NCBI GenBank assembly: GCA_963833235.1
Contig: CAWHXG010000001.1
Span: forward strand, 124,001 to 188,000
Length of the DNA stretch: 64,000 nt
From: CAWHXG01 sp963833235
GTDB taxonomy: Bacteria; Pseudomonadota; Alphaproteobacteria; Rhodobacterales; Rhodobacteraceae
Reading direction: 5' to 3'
Under the pieces are notes generated by a model. That model saw only the letters and a list, made by a program, of their open reading frames with translations. It made no database searches and was not told where the DNA came from. This document shows, one piece after another, positions 49,410 through 58,477 of this stretch. Numbering within the stretch: position 1 is the stretch's first letter; each line of letters starts with the position of its first letter. The position numbers and the translations under genes were made by a program.

Positions 49410-50915
49410 TCAGATCGCCTGCGACCAGAGCCGCACCAGATCGTATTGCATCGCGCGGGATCTCCGTGCCCAGCCGGCCGCCCCCGCGGGCCGCTCCTCG
49501 TTGCCTTCGGGGATCGCCGCGCGCCGGCCGAGGTCGGCTGTCATGACAGCGAAGGCCAGCATCCCGGTGCCGCTGGCCGGGCTGATGTAACCTGCGAGCG
49601 CCGACACGAAATTCAGGGTCCCGGTCTTCGCCCAGAGGGTCAGCGGCTCCGGACGGCCGGCCGCGTCCTGCAGGGCGATCTTTCGCAGGATCGGCCGCAG
49701 CGGGCCGCCGGGGCCGAGTTCCACGAGCCCGCGCACCAGATCTTCCGGGGACACGCGGCTGGCATCGCCCAGCCCCGAATGATCCACGAACGCCGGCGCT
49801 CGCATCCCGAGCGCCTGCTGCGCCCATTCGTTCATCTCGGCGGCGGATGCGGGCAGATCCTCCGGGGTGGCTCCCGTTCTTGCGGCGGTCGCCGCAAGGC
49901 CCAGCACCTCTGCGGTCAGATTGGTCGAGAACCGCAGCATCCCCTGCGCGATCTCGCCCGCGGGCGAGCTGTAATCGGCAGCAAGCACGGCGCCGCGCGG
50001 CAAGTCCGCCACCTCAGCTGCGGGGGGCAGCACGATCCCCTGCTCGCCGGCCAGCGTGCGGAATACATCGCCCGCATAGGCGCCGCCGTCGCGCACCGGC
50101 AACCACCTGGCCCCGCTGACGCCAAGGGCCGCCCGTGCGACGCTCCATTCCTCGCCAGCGCCGTCAGAGCCCTGGCTCCATGTGAAGATCGGTCGGTCGC
50201 GGGGCGCTATGCTCAGGTCGATCACGCCCACCTTCGGCGCCACGTCCTGGGTGCGGGCATCGAGGCGCAGATCGTAGCCATCGCCGGCCCGGCGCCATTC
50301 GGCGTGCACCCGGTTGAAGTTGAGGTTCAACCCGGAGACGGAGGGGTTATAGCCCACGTGATCCGGTTGCTCGGGATCGATCTCGAAGATCTCCGGCAGG
50401 GCGCCGTCCCACACCAGAAGGCTGCCCGTGACCTCGCGCAGCCCGGCCTTGCGCGCGTCCCGCACCAGCCGTCCCAGGCCGTCGCTGGTAAGCCCCGGGG
50501 CGCCTCCGCCCGCCAGAACCAGATCGCCCGTCAGGCGCCCGTCGCGCAGCGGCCCCGTGGCCAGCAGCGCCGTACTGAACCGGTGCCCCGGCCCCAGAAC
50601 GTCAAGGGCGTAGGCCGCGGTCACGGCCTTGGCGACGCTCGCCGGCGGCATCGGCCGACCCGGCGCGCGTTGCGCGATCGGCATGCCGGTACCGGCATCG
50701 ACGAGCGCGAAGGCGACCTGCCCGCTCAAGCCCGCCTCGGCGATCAGCGCGGCGCTCGAGCGCATCATGTCGGGGGGCGGCGGCGGCTCCGCCGGGGCCG
50801 GCCGGGCGCGCGGTCGCGGCGAGGCCAGCACCTGCGCGGCGGCTGGCCAGGCCCCCGCGCCGAGGCTGGCGCCTGCGAAGCCACCCAGAAGGTCACGACG
50901 GGTCAGACGATCCAT
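49410..50915 (-). CDS. dacB: D-alanyl-D-alanine carboxypeptidase/endopeptidase (PBP4)
   Basis: 501 residues. Twin-arginine-type signal (LTRRDLLGGFAGASLG), then a Pro-rich linker. The S13 penicillin-binding core has Ser93-x-x-Lys96 (PASVAKAVTA), the SxN motif (FSTNLTAEVLGL) and KTG (LWAKTGTLNFVSALAGY), with a large inserted domain as in PBP4. Trims or cleaves peptidoglycan cross-links in the periplasm. Tat export is unusual and may be read as an ordinary Sec signal. Confidence 0.93.
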   Translation of the reverse strand: MDRLTRRDLLGGFAGASLGAGAWPAAAQVLASPRPRARPAPAEPPPPPDMMRSSAALIAEAGLSGQVAFALVDAGTGMPIAQRAPGRPMPPASVAKAVTAAYALDVLGPGHRFSTALLATGPLRDGRLTGDLVLAGGGAPGLTSDGLGRLVRDARKAGLREVTGSLLVWDGALPEIFEIDPEQPDHVGYNPSVSGLNLNFNRVHAEWRRAGDGYDLRLDARTQDVAPKVGVIDLSIAPRDRPIFTWSQGSDGAGEEWSVARAALGVSGARWLPVRDGGAYAGDVFRTLAGEQGIVLPPAAEVADLPRGAVLAADYSSPAGEIAQGMLRFSTNLTAEVLGLAATAARTGATPEDLPASAAEMNEWAQQALGMRAPAFVDHSGLGDASRVSPEDLVRGLVELGPGGPLRPILRKIALQDAAGRPEPLTLWAKTGTLNFVSALAGYISPASGTGMLAFAVMTADLGRRAAIPEGNEERPAGAAGWARRSRAMQYDLVRLWSQAI

Positions 50916-50960
50916 GCTGCCCTTAAAACCACGGAAAGCGCCTCTGGCAAGTTGTGCGGC

Positions 50961-51563
50961 CTAATCCGACCAGAGCCCGCGGCCGCGAAGCTCGGTGGAG
51001 GAGATGTTCACCATCGGCATCTTCACATAGGCCCAGGCCGGGGGCCGTGCCGTCGCCAGCCCCCGTGCCGCGCCGCCGCGCAGGCGCGCCCGCCGATAGA
51101 CCCGCGCGGCCCGTGCGGTGCGGGCCCAGAGCGGATCGCCCGGGCGGGCCAGCACGCCCACGGGAACGCGCGCGAAGATGCTACGCCAGTCTTCCCAACG
51201 GTGGATGTCGGCCAGGTTGTCCGCCCCCATGAGCCAAACGAAGCGCACGCCGGGATAGAGCGGCAGAAGCCGGTCGAGCGTCGCGGCGGTGGCGCGGGTG
51301 CCGAGCCGTGCCTCTAGATCGCTGACGACGATCCCGGGATGCCTCACCAGGGCGCGGGCCGCGGCGACGCGGCGGGCCATGGGCGCCGGCCCGCGCGCCT
51401 TCAGCGGATTGCCGGGCGAGACCAGCCACCAGACCCGATCGAGGCCGAAGCGGCGCAGCGCCTCGCGGCTGATATGGGTATGTCCGGCGTGGGGCGGATC
51501 GAAGGACCCGCCCAGCAGGCCGATCCGCATCCCGGGCCGCGCCGCCGGCAATCCATGGCGCAT
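50961..51563 (-). CDS. nadD: Nicotinate-nucleotide adenylyltransferase
   Basis: 200 residues from MRHGLPAARPGMRIGLLGGS, with AAGGAG 9 nt upstream; Met12 is a second choice. The nucleotidyltransferase GGSFDPPHAGHTHISREAL (the HxGH motif) and WWLVSPGNPLK, the substrate loop FVWLMGADNLADIHRWEDWR and C-terminal MPMVNISSTELRGRG (ISSTxxR) are complete. Makes deamido-NAD. Usually next to rsfS; here it sits between dacB and ggt. Confidence 0.95.
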   Translation of the reverse strand: MRHGLPAARPGMRIGLLGGSFDPPHAGHTHISREALRRFGLDRVWWLVSPGNPLKARGPAPMARRVAAARALVRHPGIVVSDLEARLGTRATAATLDRLLPLYPGVRFVWLMGADNLADIHRWEDWRSIFARVPVGVLARPGDPLWARTARAARVYRRARLRGGAARGLATARPPAWAYVKMPMVNISSTELRGRGLWSD

Positions 51564-51755
51564 GACAGTTGGCTCCTTGCGCCGCGGGACGGACTGCGGC
51601 GCCATACAGCGGCAAAACCCGCATTGGCAAGGCCCGGCATGACGGGCGCGCCGGGGCCCACCCACCCACGGGGGTGGACATCCGCGCCCTGTCCGCCAGT
51701 CTGGGTGCACCAAAGACCGCGCCAGAACGGCGCCCACGTTCCGGAGGATCCGCCC

Positions 51756-53579
51756 ATGCCCGCCCGACTGCCCACGCCTGCGCGCGCCGCACTGCCGCTT
51801 GCCGCGCTCCTGGCGCTCGGCCTGCCGGCCATTGCCCAGCAGACCACCGACGCCATCGATCCCGAAGCCGCTGGCGCGAGCGGCGCCGAGGCATTTGCCG
51901 GGCTCACCGCCCCGGCGATGGCCGCGATGGAGGCGAAGGAAGCCGGTACGCCAACCATGGCCAGCGACTGGATGGTCGCAGCCGCCAACCCGCTGGCGGT
52001 CGAGGCCGGCGCGCAAGTGCTGCGCCAGGGTGGCACGGCGGCGGATGCGATGGTCGCCGTGCAGACCGTTCTGGGGCTTGTCGAGCCGCAATCCTCGGGC
52101 CTTGGCGGCGGCGCGTTCCTCGTGTGGTACGATGCGGAAAGCGGTGAGCTGACGACGCTGGACGGGCGGGAAACCGCGCCGCTGGCGATGCGCCCGACCG
52201 TCTTCCAGACGCCGGACGGCGAGACCATGGGCTTCTTCGATGCCGTTGTCGGCGGGCTTTCGGTCGGCACGCCCGGCACGCCCGCGCTGCTGGAGATGGC
52301 GCACCGCAAATGGGGTCGGATGAACTGGGGCGGGCTTCTAGAGCCGGCCGCGACGCTGGCCGAGGACGGCTTTACAGTGTCGCCGCGGCTCGCGGGGCTG
52401 GTGACCGAAGATACCGAATATCTGTCGCGGTTTCCGGCGACGGCGGCCTATTTCCTTCCGAACGGCACAGCCGTGGCGGCGGGCGACACGCTGACCAACC
52501 CGGCCTATGCGGAAACCCTCCGGGCCATGGCGGCGGGCGGCGCGCAGGCCTTCTACACCGGCCCCATCGCCGAGGGCATCGCGGCGACCGTGCGCGGGGC
52601 CGAAGGCAATCCCGGCCTTCTGAGCACCCTCGACCTCGCCCTCTACCACGTCATCGAACGCCCGGCGGTCTGCGCGACCTACCGGGAACACGACGTATGC
52701 GGCATGGGCCCGCCCTCCTCGGGTGCACTCACGGTCGGCCAGATCCTCGGGATGCTGGAAGGCGCCGATCTGGCGGGCATGGGCCCCGAAAGCCCTGACG
52801 CCTGGCGCATGATCGGCGATGCCTCGCGCCTCGCCTTCGCTGACCGCGGCCGCTACATGGCGGACAGCGATTTCGTGCCCGTCCCCGTCGAAGGGCTGGT
52901 GGACCCCGCCTACCTCGCCGAACGCGCCGCGCTGCTCGACGGCGACGATGCCCTGCCGGAGGTCAGCGCCGGCTCGCCGGAATGGAGCCACGCGCTGAAC
53001 TGGGCGGACGACACCAGCCTGGAGCTTCCCTCGACCTCGCACATCTCCATCGTCGATGCAGAGGGCAACGCGCTGAGCATGACGACGACGATCGAGAACG
53101 GTTTCGGCAGCCGGCTGATGGCGCCCGGCGGGTTCCTGCTGAACAACGAGATGACCGACTTCTCGTTCTCGACCCATGAGGATGGCGTGCCCATCGCCAA
53201 TGCGGTGGCCCCCGGCAAACGGCCGCGGTCTTCGATGTCGCCCACCATCGTGATGCAGGACGGCGCACCGGTTCTGGTAATCGGATCGCCGGGCGGCAGC
53301 CGGATCATCGGCTACGTCGCCAAGACCATAGTGGCACACATGGACTGGGGGATGGACGTGCAGGCCGCGATCGCCATGCCGCATCTGGTCAACCGGTTCG
53401 GCACCTACGACGTCGAGGCTGGCACACGCGCCGAAGACCTGACCCAACCGCTGACCGATCTGGGCTTCGAGGTGAACGCGCGGGATCTGACCTCGGGCCT
53501 GCACGCCATCGCGATCACGCCAGAGGGCCTGCAGGGCGGCGCCGACCCCCGCCGCGAAGGGATCGCCCTGGGCGAATAG
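51756..53579 (+). CDS. ggt: Gamma-glutamyltransferase
   Basis: 607 residues with GGAGGA just before the ATG. Signal peptide (AALPLAALLALGLPAIAQQ). The pro-enzyme self-cleaves before the catalytic Thr in LPSTSHISIVDAEGNALSM; the second-subunit sites NNEMTDFSF, VAPGKRPRSSMSPTIV and IGSPGGSRIIGYVAKT are clear, and the large-subunit GLGGGAFLVWYDAE binds substrate. Acts in the periplasm on glutathione and gamma-glutamyl compounds. Confidence 0.96.
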   Translation: MPARLPTPARAALPLAALLALGLPAIAQQTTDAIDPEAAGASGAEAFAGLTAPAMAAMEAKEAGTPTMASDWMVAAANPLAVEAGAQVLRQGGTAADAMVAVQTVLGLVEPQSSGLGGGAFLVWYDAESGELTTLDGRETAPLAMRPTVFQTPDGETMGFFDAVVGGLSVGTPGTPALLEMAHRKWGRMNWGGLLEPAATLAEDGFTVSPRLAGLVTEDTEYLSRFPATAAYFLPNGTAVAAGDTLTNPAYAETLRAMAAGGAQAFYTGPIAEGIAATVRGAEGNPGLLSTLDLALYHVIERPAVCATYREHDVCGMGPPSSGALTVGQILGMLEGADLAGMGPESPDAWRMIGDASRLAFADRGRYMADSDFVPVPVEGLVDPAYLAERAALLDGDDALPEVSAGSPEWSHALNWADDTSLELPSTSHISIVDAEGNALSMTTTIENGFGSRLMAPGGFLLNNEMTDFSFSTHEDGVPIANAVAPGKRPRSSMSPTIVMQDGAPVLVIGSPGGSRIIGYVAKTIVAHMDWGMDVQAAIAMPHLVNRFGTYDVEAGTRAEDLTQPLTDLGFEVNARDLTSGLHAIAITPEGLQGGADPRREGIALGE

Positions 53580-53742
53580 GCCGATCCGGGCGGGGCGCGG
53601 CAGGCACGGAACGCCTCCGCGCCCCGCCCTGCCTGCTGACCCTACGGAATTCCCTACTCGCGGAGGGCGATCCTCGCGGCCTATTCCTGCTCCATCATGA
53701 CGCTTTCATGACAACGCCGGATTGCCTCGAAAGGATCTCCCG

Positions 53743-53886
53743 ATGACCCGCAGCTATCGCCTCGCCCCCGAATTTGCGTATTTGGCCGCCGTCCTCGCCC
53801 TCCTGGCCGGCGCCATCGGCATTGCCCCTTCGGTCGATCGCGGGACCGACACGTCCGGGCCGGTGATCGCAGCGCTCGGCGAGTAG
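53743..53886 (+). CDS. Small single-helix membrane protein
   Basis: 47 residues (MTRSYRLAPEFAYLAAVLAL and on), with AAAGGA at a good distance before the ATG. One hydrophobic helix (about 11-28), then a polar end. No family recognised; it is too short to be judged by composition alone. It occupies the gap between ggt and the aldo-keto reductase. Confidence 0.5.
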   Translation: MTRSYRLAPEFAYLAAVLALLAGAIGIAPSVDRGTDTSGPVIAALGE

Positions 53887-53892
53887 CGGGCC

Positions 53893-54924
53893 TCAGACCT
53901 CTTCGGAGGATTGGGCCCAGAGGTTGACGTCTTCCTCGGTGGCGATCCGGTCGATCTCGGCCAGTTCCTCAGGGTCGAAGGCGAGGTTCCCGATTGCGCC
54001 AGCACAATCCACCACCTGTTCGGGCTTCGATGCCCCGATCAGCGCGGTGGTGATCCCGTAATCCCGCAGCACCCAAGCGATGGCCATCTGCGCGAGCGTC
54101 TGACCGCGGGCCTGCGCCATCTCGTCCAGCCGGGTTACCTTGTCGATCACGCCTTGCGTAATCATTCCACGCTCGACGGACTTGTCGGCCGCCGCCCGAC
54201 TGTCCTCGGGAATGCCGCCGAGGTACTTCTTCGTCAGCAAACCCTGCGCCAGGGGCGTGAAGGCGATTGATCCGATTCCGAGCTCGTGCAGCGTTTCCTT
54301 CAGGCCGTCCCGCTCCACCCAGCGGTTGATCATGTTGTAGGCCGGCTGGTGGATCAGACAGGGCGTGCCAAGGCCCCGCAGGATCGCTGCCGCCTCCCGG
54401 GTCCGCTCGCTGTTGTAGCTCGATATCCCGATATAAAGCGCCTTGCCCGAACGGACGATGGCATCGAGCGCGCCCATCGTCTCTTCCAACGGCGTGGTCG
54501 GATCGAAGCGGTGCGAATAGAAGATGTCGACGTAATCCAGGCCCATCCGCTTGAGCGACTGGTCGCACGACGCGATCAGATACTTGCGGCTGCCCCACTG
54601 GCCGTAGGGCCCGGGCCACATGTCGTATCCGGCCTTGGAGCTGATGATCAGCTCCTCGCGATAGCCATGGAAATCGGTGCGCAGGATCTCACCGAACGCC
54701 TCCTCGGCGCTGCCCGGCGGCGGGCCGTAGTTGTTGGCCAGATCGAAATGGGTGATCCCGTGGTCGAACGCGGTCCGGCAGATCGCGGACTTCGTCTCGT
54801 GCCGGACGTCGTGGCCGAAATTGTGCCACAGGCCGAGGCTGATGGCCGGCAGATCGAGCCCCGACTGCCCGCACCGGCGATATTCCATCCGCGCATAGCG
54901 TTCTTCGGCGGGCGTGTAGGGCAT
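53893..54924 (-). CDS. Aldo/keto reductase (YghZ/MgrA-like)
   Basis: 343 residues. NADPH-dependent reductase of the TIM-barrel AKR superfamily. Catalytic Asp and Tyr in FDLANNYGPPPGSAEEAFGE, Lys in ELIISSKAGYDMWPGPYG, and His in DIFYSHRFDPTTPLEETMG. PGPYGQWGSRKYLIASCDQS is diagnostic of the YghZ (L-glyceraldehyde-3-phosphate reductase) group. C-terminal IGASKPEQVVDC is the phosphate-binding part. Detoxifies carbonyls such as methylglyoxal in relatives. Confidence 0.93.
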   Translation of the reverse strand: MPYTPAEERYARMEYRRCGQSGLDLPAISLGLWHNFGHDVRHETKSAICRTAFDHGITHFDLANNYGPPPGSAEEAFGEILRTDFHGYREELIISSKAGYDMWPGPYGQWGSRKYLIASCDQSLKRMGLDYVDIFYSHRFDPTTPLEETMGALDAIVRSGKALYIGISSYNSERTREAAAILRGLGTPCLIHQPAYNMINRWVERDGLKETLHELGIGSIAFTPLAQGLLTKKYLGGIPEDSRAAADKSVERGMITQGVIDKVTRLDEMAQARGQTLAQMAIAWVLRDYGITTALIGASKPEQVVDCAGAIGNLAFDPEELAEIDRIATEEDVNLWAQSSEEV

Positions 54925-55108
54925 GGGGGCTCTCCTGGATCATCGAAACGCCGGGCCGGCATCCGCGGGGGCATAATCGTCGCCGCCCCTGCGTTGTCAA
55001 ACCGCGCACGTACGGAATTCCGCCATTTGTGCGAACGGTGACCTTAAGGCATGTTAACCATATTGAACGAGGACGCCGGAGCGCTCGTTGTTGGAAGCGG
55101 AGACAGGA

Positions 55109-55948
55109 ATGACATTTCAGTTCGACTACATCCGAAGAAGCGACTTCCAGGCTGCGGCGAGGCGGCTGGAGGTATCGGTGCCGGTGATCAAGGCGGTGGC
55201 CGCGGTGGAGGGCCGCAACGCGGGCTTCCTCAAGGGCACGGACCTGCCCATCATCCTCTTCGAGGGCCACCATTTTCACCGCCTGACGGGCGGCATTCAC
55301 CACCGCGCGGCGCCCTCGATCAGCTACCCCAAATGGGTGCGCAGCCACTACAAGGGCGGCAAGGGCGAGTATCAGCGGCTGAAGACGGCGGTGGAGCTGA
55401 ACGGCGACAACCCCGATCCGGCGTTGAAATCGGCCAGCTGGGGGATGTTCCAGATCATGGGGTTCAACCACGAGCTGGCGGGCTACGACGACGTGCGCGA
55501 TTTCGTCGACTGGATGTCGATGGGCGAAGGCTATCACCTTCAGGCCTTCGTATCCTTTATCCAGAAAACCGGGCTTGCCCCGAAGCTGCAATCGGGCGAC
55601 TGGGCTGATTTCGCCCGTGGCTACAATGGGCCCGCCTTTGCTAAGAACAAGTACGACACCAAGATCGCGCAGCAGTTCCGAATCCACAGCATGAAGGCGC
55701 AGGAAGAGGCGGCGGGCGAAACGCTTGCCGTGGAACGCGGCGATGCGGTGGAGCTGCAGGCCGCCCTGAACCTCGCCATCGGGGCGGGCCTCGCGACGGA
55801 TGGGTGGATCGGGCAGAAGACCATCGAGACTGTCCGCCGCTTCCAGGAGGCCAATGGAATGGAGCCGGACGGGGTCATCAGCCCCGCCCTCTTCGAGGCC
55901 CTCGGCATCGATCACGCACCCTATACCGAAACGGAGGCGGGCCAATGA
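55109..55948 (+). CDS. N-acetylmuramidase-type endolysin (DUF3380) with peptidoglycan-binding domain
   Basis: 279 residues from MTFQFDYIRRSDFQAAARRL. The N-terminal N-acetylmuramidase domain carries the acidic LPIILFEGHHFHRLTGG (likely catalytic Glu), SISYPKWVRSHYKGG and ASWGMFQIMGFN; the C-terminal PG_binding_1 domain (about 205-268) contains VELQAALNLAI, RRFQEANGMEPDGVISP. No signal peptide, so release across the membrane needs a holin, and the next gene encodes one. The stop overlaps that start (ATGA). Phage-like lysis gene without other phage genes nearby. Confidence 0.9.
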   Translation: MTFQFDYIRRSDFQAAARRLEVSVPVIKAVAAVEGRNAGFLKGTDLPIILFEGHHFHRLTGGIHHRAAPSISYPKWVRSHYKGGKGEYQRLKTAVELNGDNPDPALKSASWGMFQIMGFNHELAGYDDVRDFVDWMSMGEGYHLQAFVSFIQKTGLAPKLQSGDWADFARGYNGPAFAKNKYDTKIAQQFRIHSMKAQEEAAGETLAVERGDAVELQAALNLAIGAGLATDGWIGQKTIETVRRFQEANGMEPDGVISPALFEALGIDHAPYTETEAGQ

Positions 55949-56829
55949 TTTCCGGTTTGCTCGTGACATCGGCCATCAAGATCGCGGCGGAGTTCTTTCC
56001 CGCGCTGGCCCCGAAGATCAGCGGTAAGAACGCCGAAGGGGTGGCCGGCCAGGTCGTCGATCTCGCCATTGCGGCGGCGGGCCTTTCGGGGAACGCCAAG
56101 GTCGAGGAGGTGATCGCCAAGCTGAACGCCGACAGGCAGGCGCAGCAGGAATTGCGGCTGGAGCTGGAGAAGCTCGACGCCGCCGAGCACGAGCGGATCC
56201 TCAAGGATCGCGACAGCGCGCGGGACTATCAGGCACGGGTCGGCAGCGCCGGGCGGACGCGGTCCACCGTCATGCTGGTCGGGGTGAGCGTCGGGCTGGT
56301 CGCGTGCGTGTTTCTAGTGGCCTGGCCGCGCTCTGACGGTTCGGCGATGGAAGGCGCGACGCTTGGGCTGATCACCACGATCGCCGGTGCGCTTCTGAAG
56401 ATGTTCAGCGACGCCTTCGCATTCGAGTTCGGGTCGAGCCGTGGATCGAAGGACAAGAGCGACCAGATCCGCGCCTTTACCGAGCAGCTTGAGGATGTTG
56501 GCCGCGAGAACACCCGGCTGATGGGTCAGGCGCTGCCGAAGGCGCCCGCCACCCAGCTGGTTGCACCCTCGTACATGCCGCCGCCCGGCGGACGACCCGG
56601 TGGCGGCGGCGGGGGCAGCGGCAACGTCACCCTGAACGCCCCAAATGCCGAGACTGCGACGACCATCGTGAAGGGCGAGGATGACGGCAACGACCCGATC
56701 ATCATCGGCTCGTCGCCCCGTCCCAGCCGGCGGCCCGATGCGCCGGACGCGGATGGCGGCGGCGATGACCCGACCGATCCGCGGCCCTTCGTCCGGCTTC
56801 TGGTCGAGGGGCGGCTGGACTTCAGCTAG
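55945..56829 (+). CDS. Holin-like membrane protein with long disordered tail
   Basis: 294 residues. N-terminal amphipathic or hydrophobic start (ISGLLVTSAIKIAAEFFPAL), a charged coiled coil (about 55-88), then two membrane helices (VMLVGVSVGLVACVFLVAW and ATLGLITTIAGALLKMFSDA), as in phage holin-type proteins. From ~190 it is Gly/Pro/Asp-rich and probably disordered (GGRPGGGGGGSGN), ending in LVEGRLDFS. ATGA overlap with the endolysin gene implies co-translation and a lysis cassette. Holin role is inferred from position and topology. Confidence 0.7.
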   Translation: MISGLLVTSAIKIAAEFFPALAPKISGKNAEGVAGQVVDLAIAAAGLSGNAKVEEVIAKLNADRQAQQELRLELEKLDAAEHERILKDRDSARDYQARVGSAGRTRSTVMLVGVSVGLVACVFLVAWPRSDGSAMEGATLGLITTIAGALLKMFSDAFAFEFGSSRGSKDKSDQIRAFTEQLEDVGRENTRLMGQALPKAPATQLVAPSYMPPPGGRPGGGGGGSGNVTLNAPNAETATTIVKGEDDGNDPIIIGSSPRPSRRPDAPDADGGGDDPTDPRPFVRLLVEGRLDFS

Positions 56830-56852
56830 GTCACCCCTGCCGCGAGACAGCG

Positions 56853-56890
56853 AAAAGGCCGCACCGGTTGCCCGGTGCGGCCCTTTTCTT
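56853..56890. terminator. Bidirectional rho-independent terminator
   Basis: GGCCGCACCGG (56857-56867), loop TTGC, CCGGTGCGGCC (56872-56882): a perfect 11-bp stem, with AAAA before and CTTTTCTT after, so it works on both strands between the holin-like gene and convergent rpsD. Confidence 0.92.
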
Positions 56891-56904
56891 GACCCGGCGA
56901 ACGC

Positions 56905-57525
56905 TCAGTTCTGGGCGTAATATTCGATGACGAGGTTCGGCTCCATCTGAACCGGATAGGGCACATCGCCCAGGCCAGGCGCCCGCACGAACCGCGCGGT
57001 CATCTTGGAATGGTCCACCTCGATGTAGTCCGGCACATCCCGCTCCGGCAGGCTCACCGCCTCGAGCACGATCGCGAGCTGCCGGGACTTGTCGCGCAGT
57101 TCGATCGTGTCGCCTTCGGACACCCGGTAGCTGGGAATGTTCACCCGCTTGCCGTTCACCTTGACGTGTCCGTGGTTCACGAACTGGCGCGCCGCGAACA
57201 CGGTCGGCACGAACTTCGCGCGGTAGATCACCGCGTCGAGCCGCCGCTCCAGCAGGCCGATCAGGTTCTCGCCGGTATCGCCGCGCACCCGCTCCGCCTC
57301 GGCATAGATGCGGCGGAACTGCTTTTCGGTCAGGTCGCCATAATAGCCCTTGAGCTTCTGCTTGGCGCGAAGCTGCAGGCCGAAATCGGACATCTTGCCC
57401 TTGCGGCGCTGGCCGTGCTGGCCGGGGCCGTATTCGCGGCGGTTGACCGGGGATTTCGGGCGACCCCAGATGTTCTCGCCCATCCGGCGGTCGATCTTGT
57501 ACTTGGCAGACGTGCGTTTGGTCAC
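56905..57525 (-). CDS. rpsD: 30S ribosomal protein S4
   Basis: 206 residues with a GTG start (57525), preceded by AAGGAG 7 nt away. TKRTSAKYKIDRRMGENIWG and RREYGPGQHGQRRKGKMSDF begin the rRNA-binding part, and an S4 domain follows (RLDAVIYRAKFVPTVFAARQ, HGHVKVNGKRVNIPSYRV). Primary 16S binder. Transcribed from the promoter at 57647-57675. Confidence 0.97.
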   Translation of the reverse strand: MTKRTSAKYKIDRRMGENIWGRPKSPVNRREYGPGQHGQRRKGKMSDFGLQLRAKQKLKGYYGDLTEKQFRRIYAEAERVRGDTGENLIGLLERRLDAVIYRAKFVPTVFAARQFVNHGHVKVNGKRVNIPSYRVSEGDTIELRDKSRQLAIVLEAVSLPERDVPDYIEVDHSKMTARFVRAPGLGDVPYPVQMEPNLVIEYYAQN

Positions 57526-57646
57526 GGCTGAACTCCTTCGCTGAAGGCCGGTCCGCGATGGCGGAGGCGGCGGAAGGGCGTTGTCCTTTGGCATGAATGC
57601 CCGACAGGTCACCCCTCGCGGGGGCCACCAACACCAATGAGCGGGC

Positions 57647-57675
57647 CTTATGTTCGCACGGACCCGTGGCGTCAA
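57647..57675 (-). promoter_or_regulatory. Sigma-70 promoter of rpsD
   Basis: Minus strand: TTGACG (57675-57670), a 17-bp spacer, CATAAG (57652-57647), about 122 bp before the GTG start; an untranslated leader of ~115 nt would result. Confidence 0.6.
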
Positions 57676-57790
57676 GGCTCTCTCCCGTCGGCGGCGTCTA
57701 TGTCCGGACCCTCCTCTGCCGTAGCGTCGGGGCCTTTCCCCGCGACATTCCCCGTGGCATCGTCGCGCCGATCACCGCCCCGGAGAGTGC

Positions 57791-58477
57791 ATGCCCGTCA
57801 AGATCGCCGCCTTCGATGCCTACGGCACGCTGTTCGACGTTACCGCCGCCGCCCGTGCCGCGGCCGCCGAGCCGGCATTCAGGGCGCTGGCCGAGATATG
57901 GCCGAAGCTCGCCGCCGACTGGAGGACGAAGCAGCTTGAATACAGCTGGCTGCGGGCGGTGACGGGCGCTCATTGCGATTTCTGGCAGGTCACCCAGGAC
58001 GGTCTGGACTGGGCGATGGAGGCGAGCGATCTTAGCGATGCCTTGCTGCGCCAGAAGTTGCTGGATCTCTACTGGCGGCTGGAAGCGTATCCAGAGGTGA
58101 CCGACTGCCTGCGCCGCCTGCGCGCGGCGGGAATGGCCACCGCGATCCTCTCCAACGGGTCGCCGACCATGCTGGACGCCGCGGTATCGAGCGCCGGTCT
58201 CGGCCGGCTGCTCGACGATGTCCTCTCCGTCGAGGCGGTCGGGGTCTTCAAGCCCGCCGCGGCGGTCTACGATCTGGTCACGGCGCGGTTCGACTGCCTG
58301 CCCCGGGAGGTCCTGTTCGTCTCCTCGAACGGTTGGGATGCGGGATGCGCGGCCGCCCACGGCTTCCGCAGCATCTGGATCAATCGCAACGCCATGCCGG
58401 TGGATCGCTTGCCGGGCCGCCCCGAGGCCGTGCGCGCCGACCTCAGCGAGCTGCCCGACATGTTGGCGACCCTGTGA
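57791..58477 (+). CDS. L-2-haloacid dehalogenase-type HAD hydrolase
   Basis: 228 residues. Nucleophile Asp in IAAFDAYGTLFDVTAAARAA, Arg/Asn region, SNGSPTMLDAAV (motif II), KPAAAVYDLV (Lys) and VLFVSSNGWDAGCAAAHGF (the dehalogenase SSNxWD motif). The pattern is that of type II L-2-haloacid dehalogenases, though many relatives act on other substrates. The stop overlaps the start of the alpha/beta hydrolase gene (GTGA). Confidence 0.92.
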   Translation: MPVKIAAFDAYGTLFDVTAAARAAAAEPAFRALAEIWPKLAADWRTKQLEYSWLRAVTGAHCDFWQVTQDGLDWAMEASDLSDALLRQKLLDLYWRLEAYPEVTDCLRRLRAAGMATAILSNGSPTMLDAAVSSAGLGRLLDDVLSVEAVGVFKPAAAVYDLVTARFDCLPREVLFVSSNGWDAGCAAAHGFRSIWINRNAMPVDRLPGRPEAVRADLSELPDMLATL

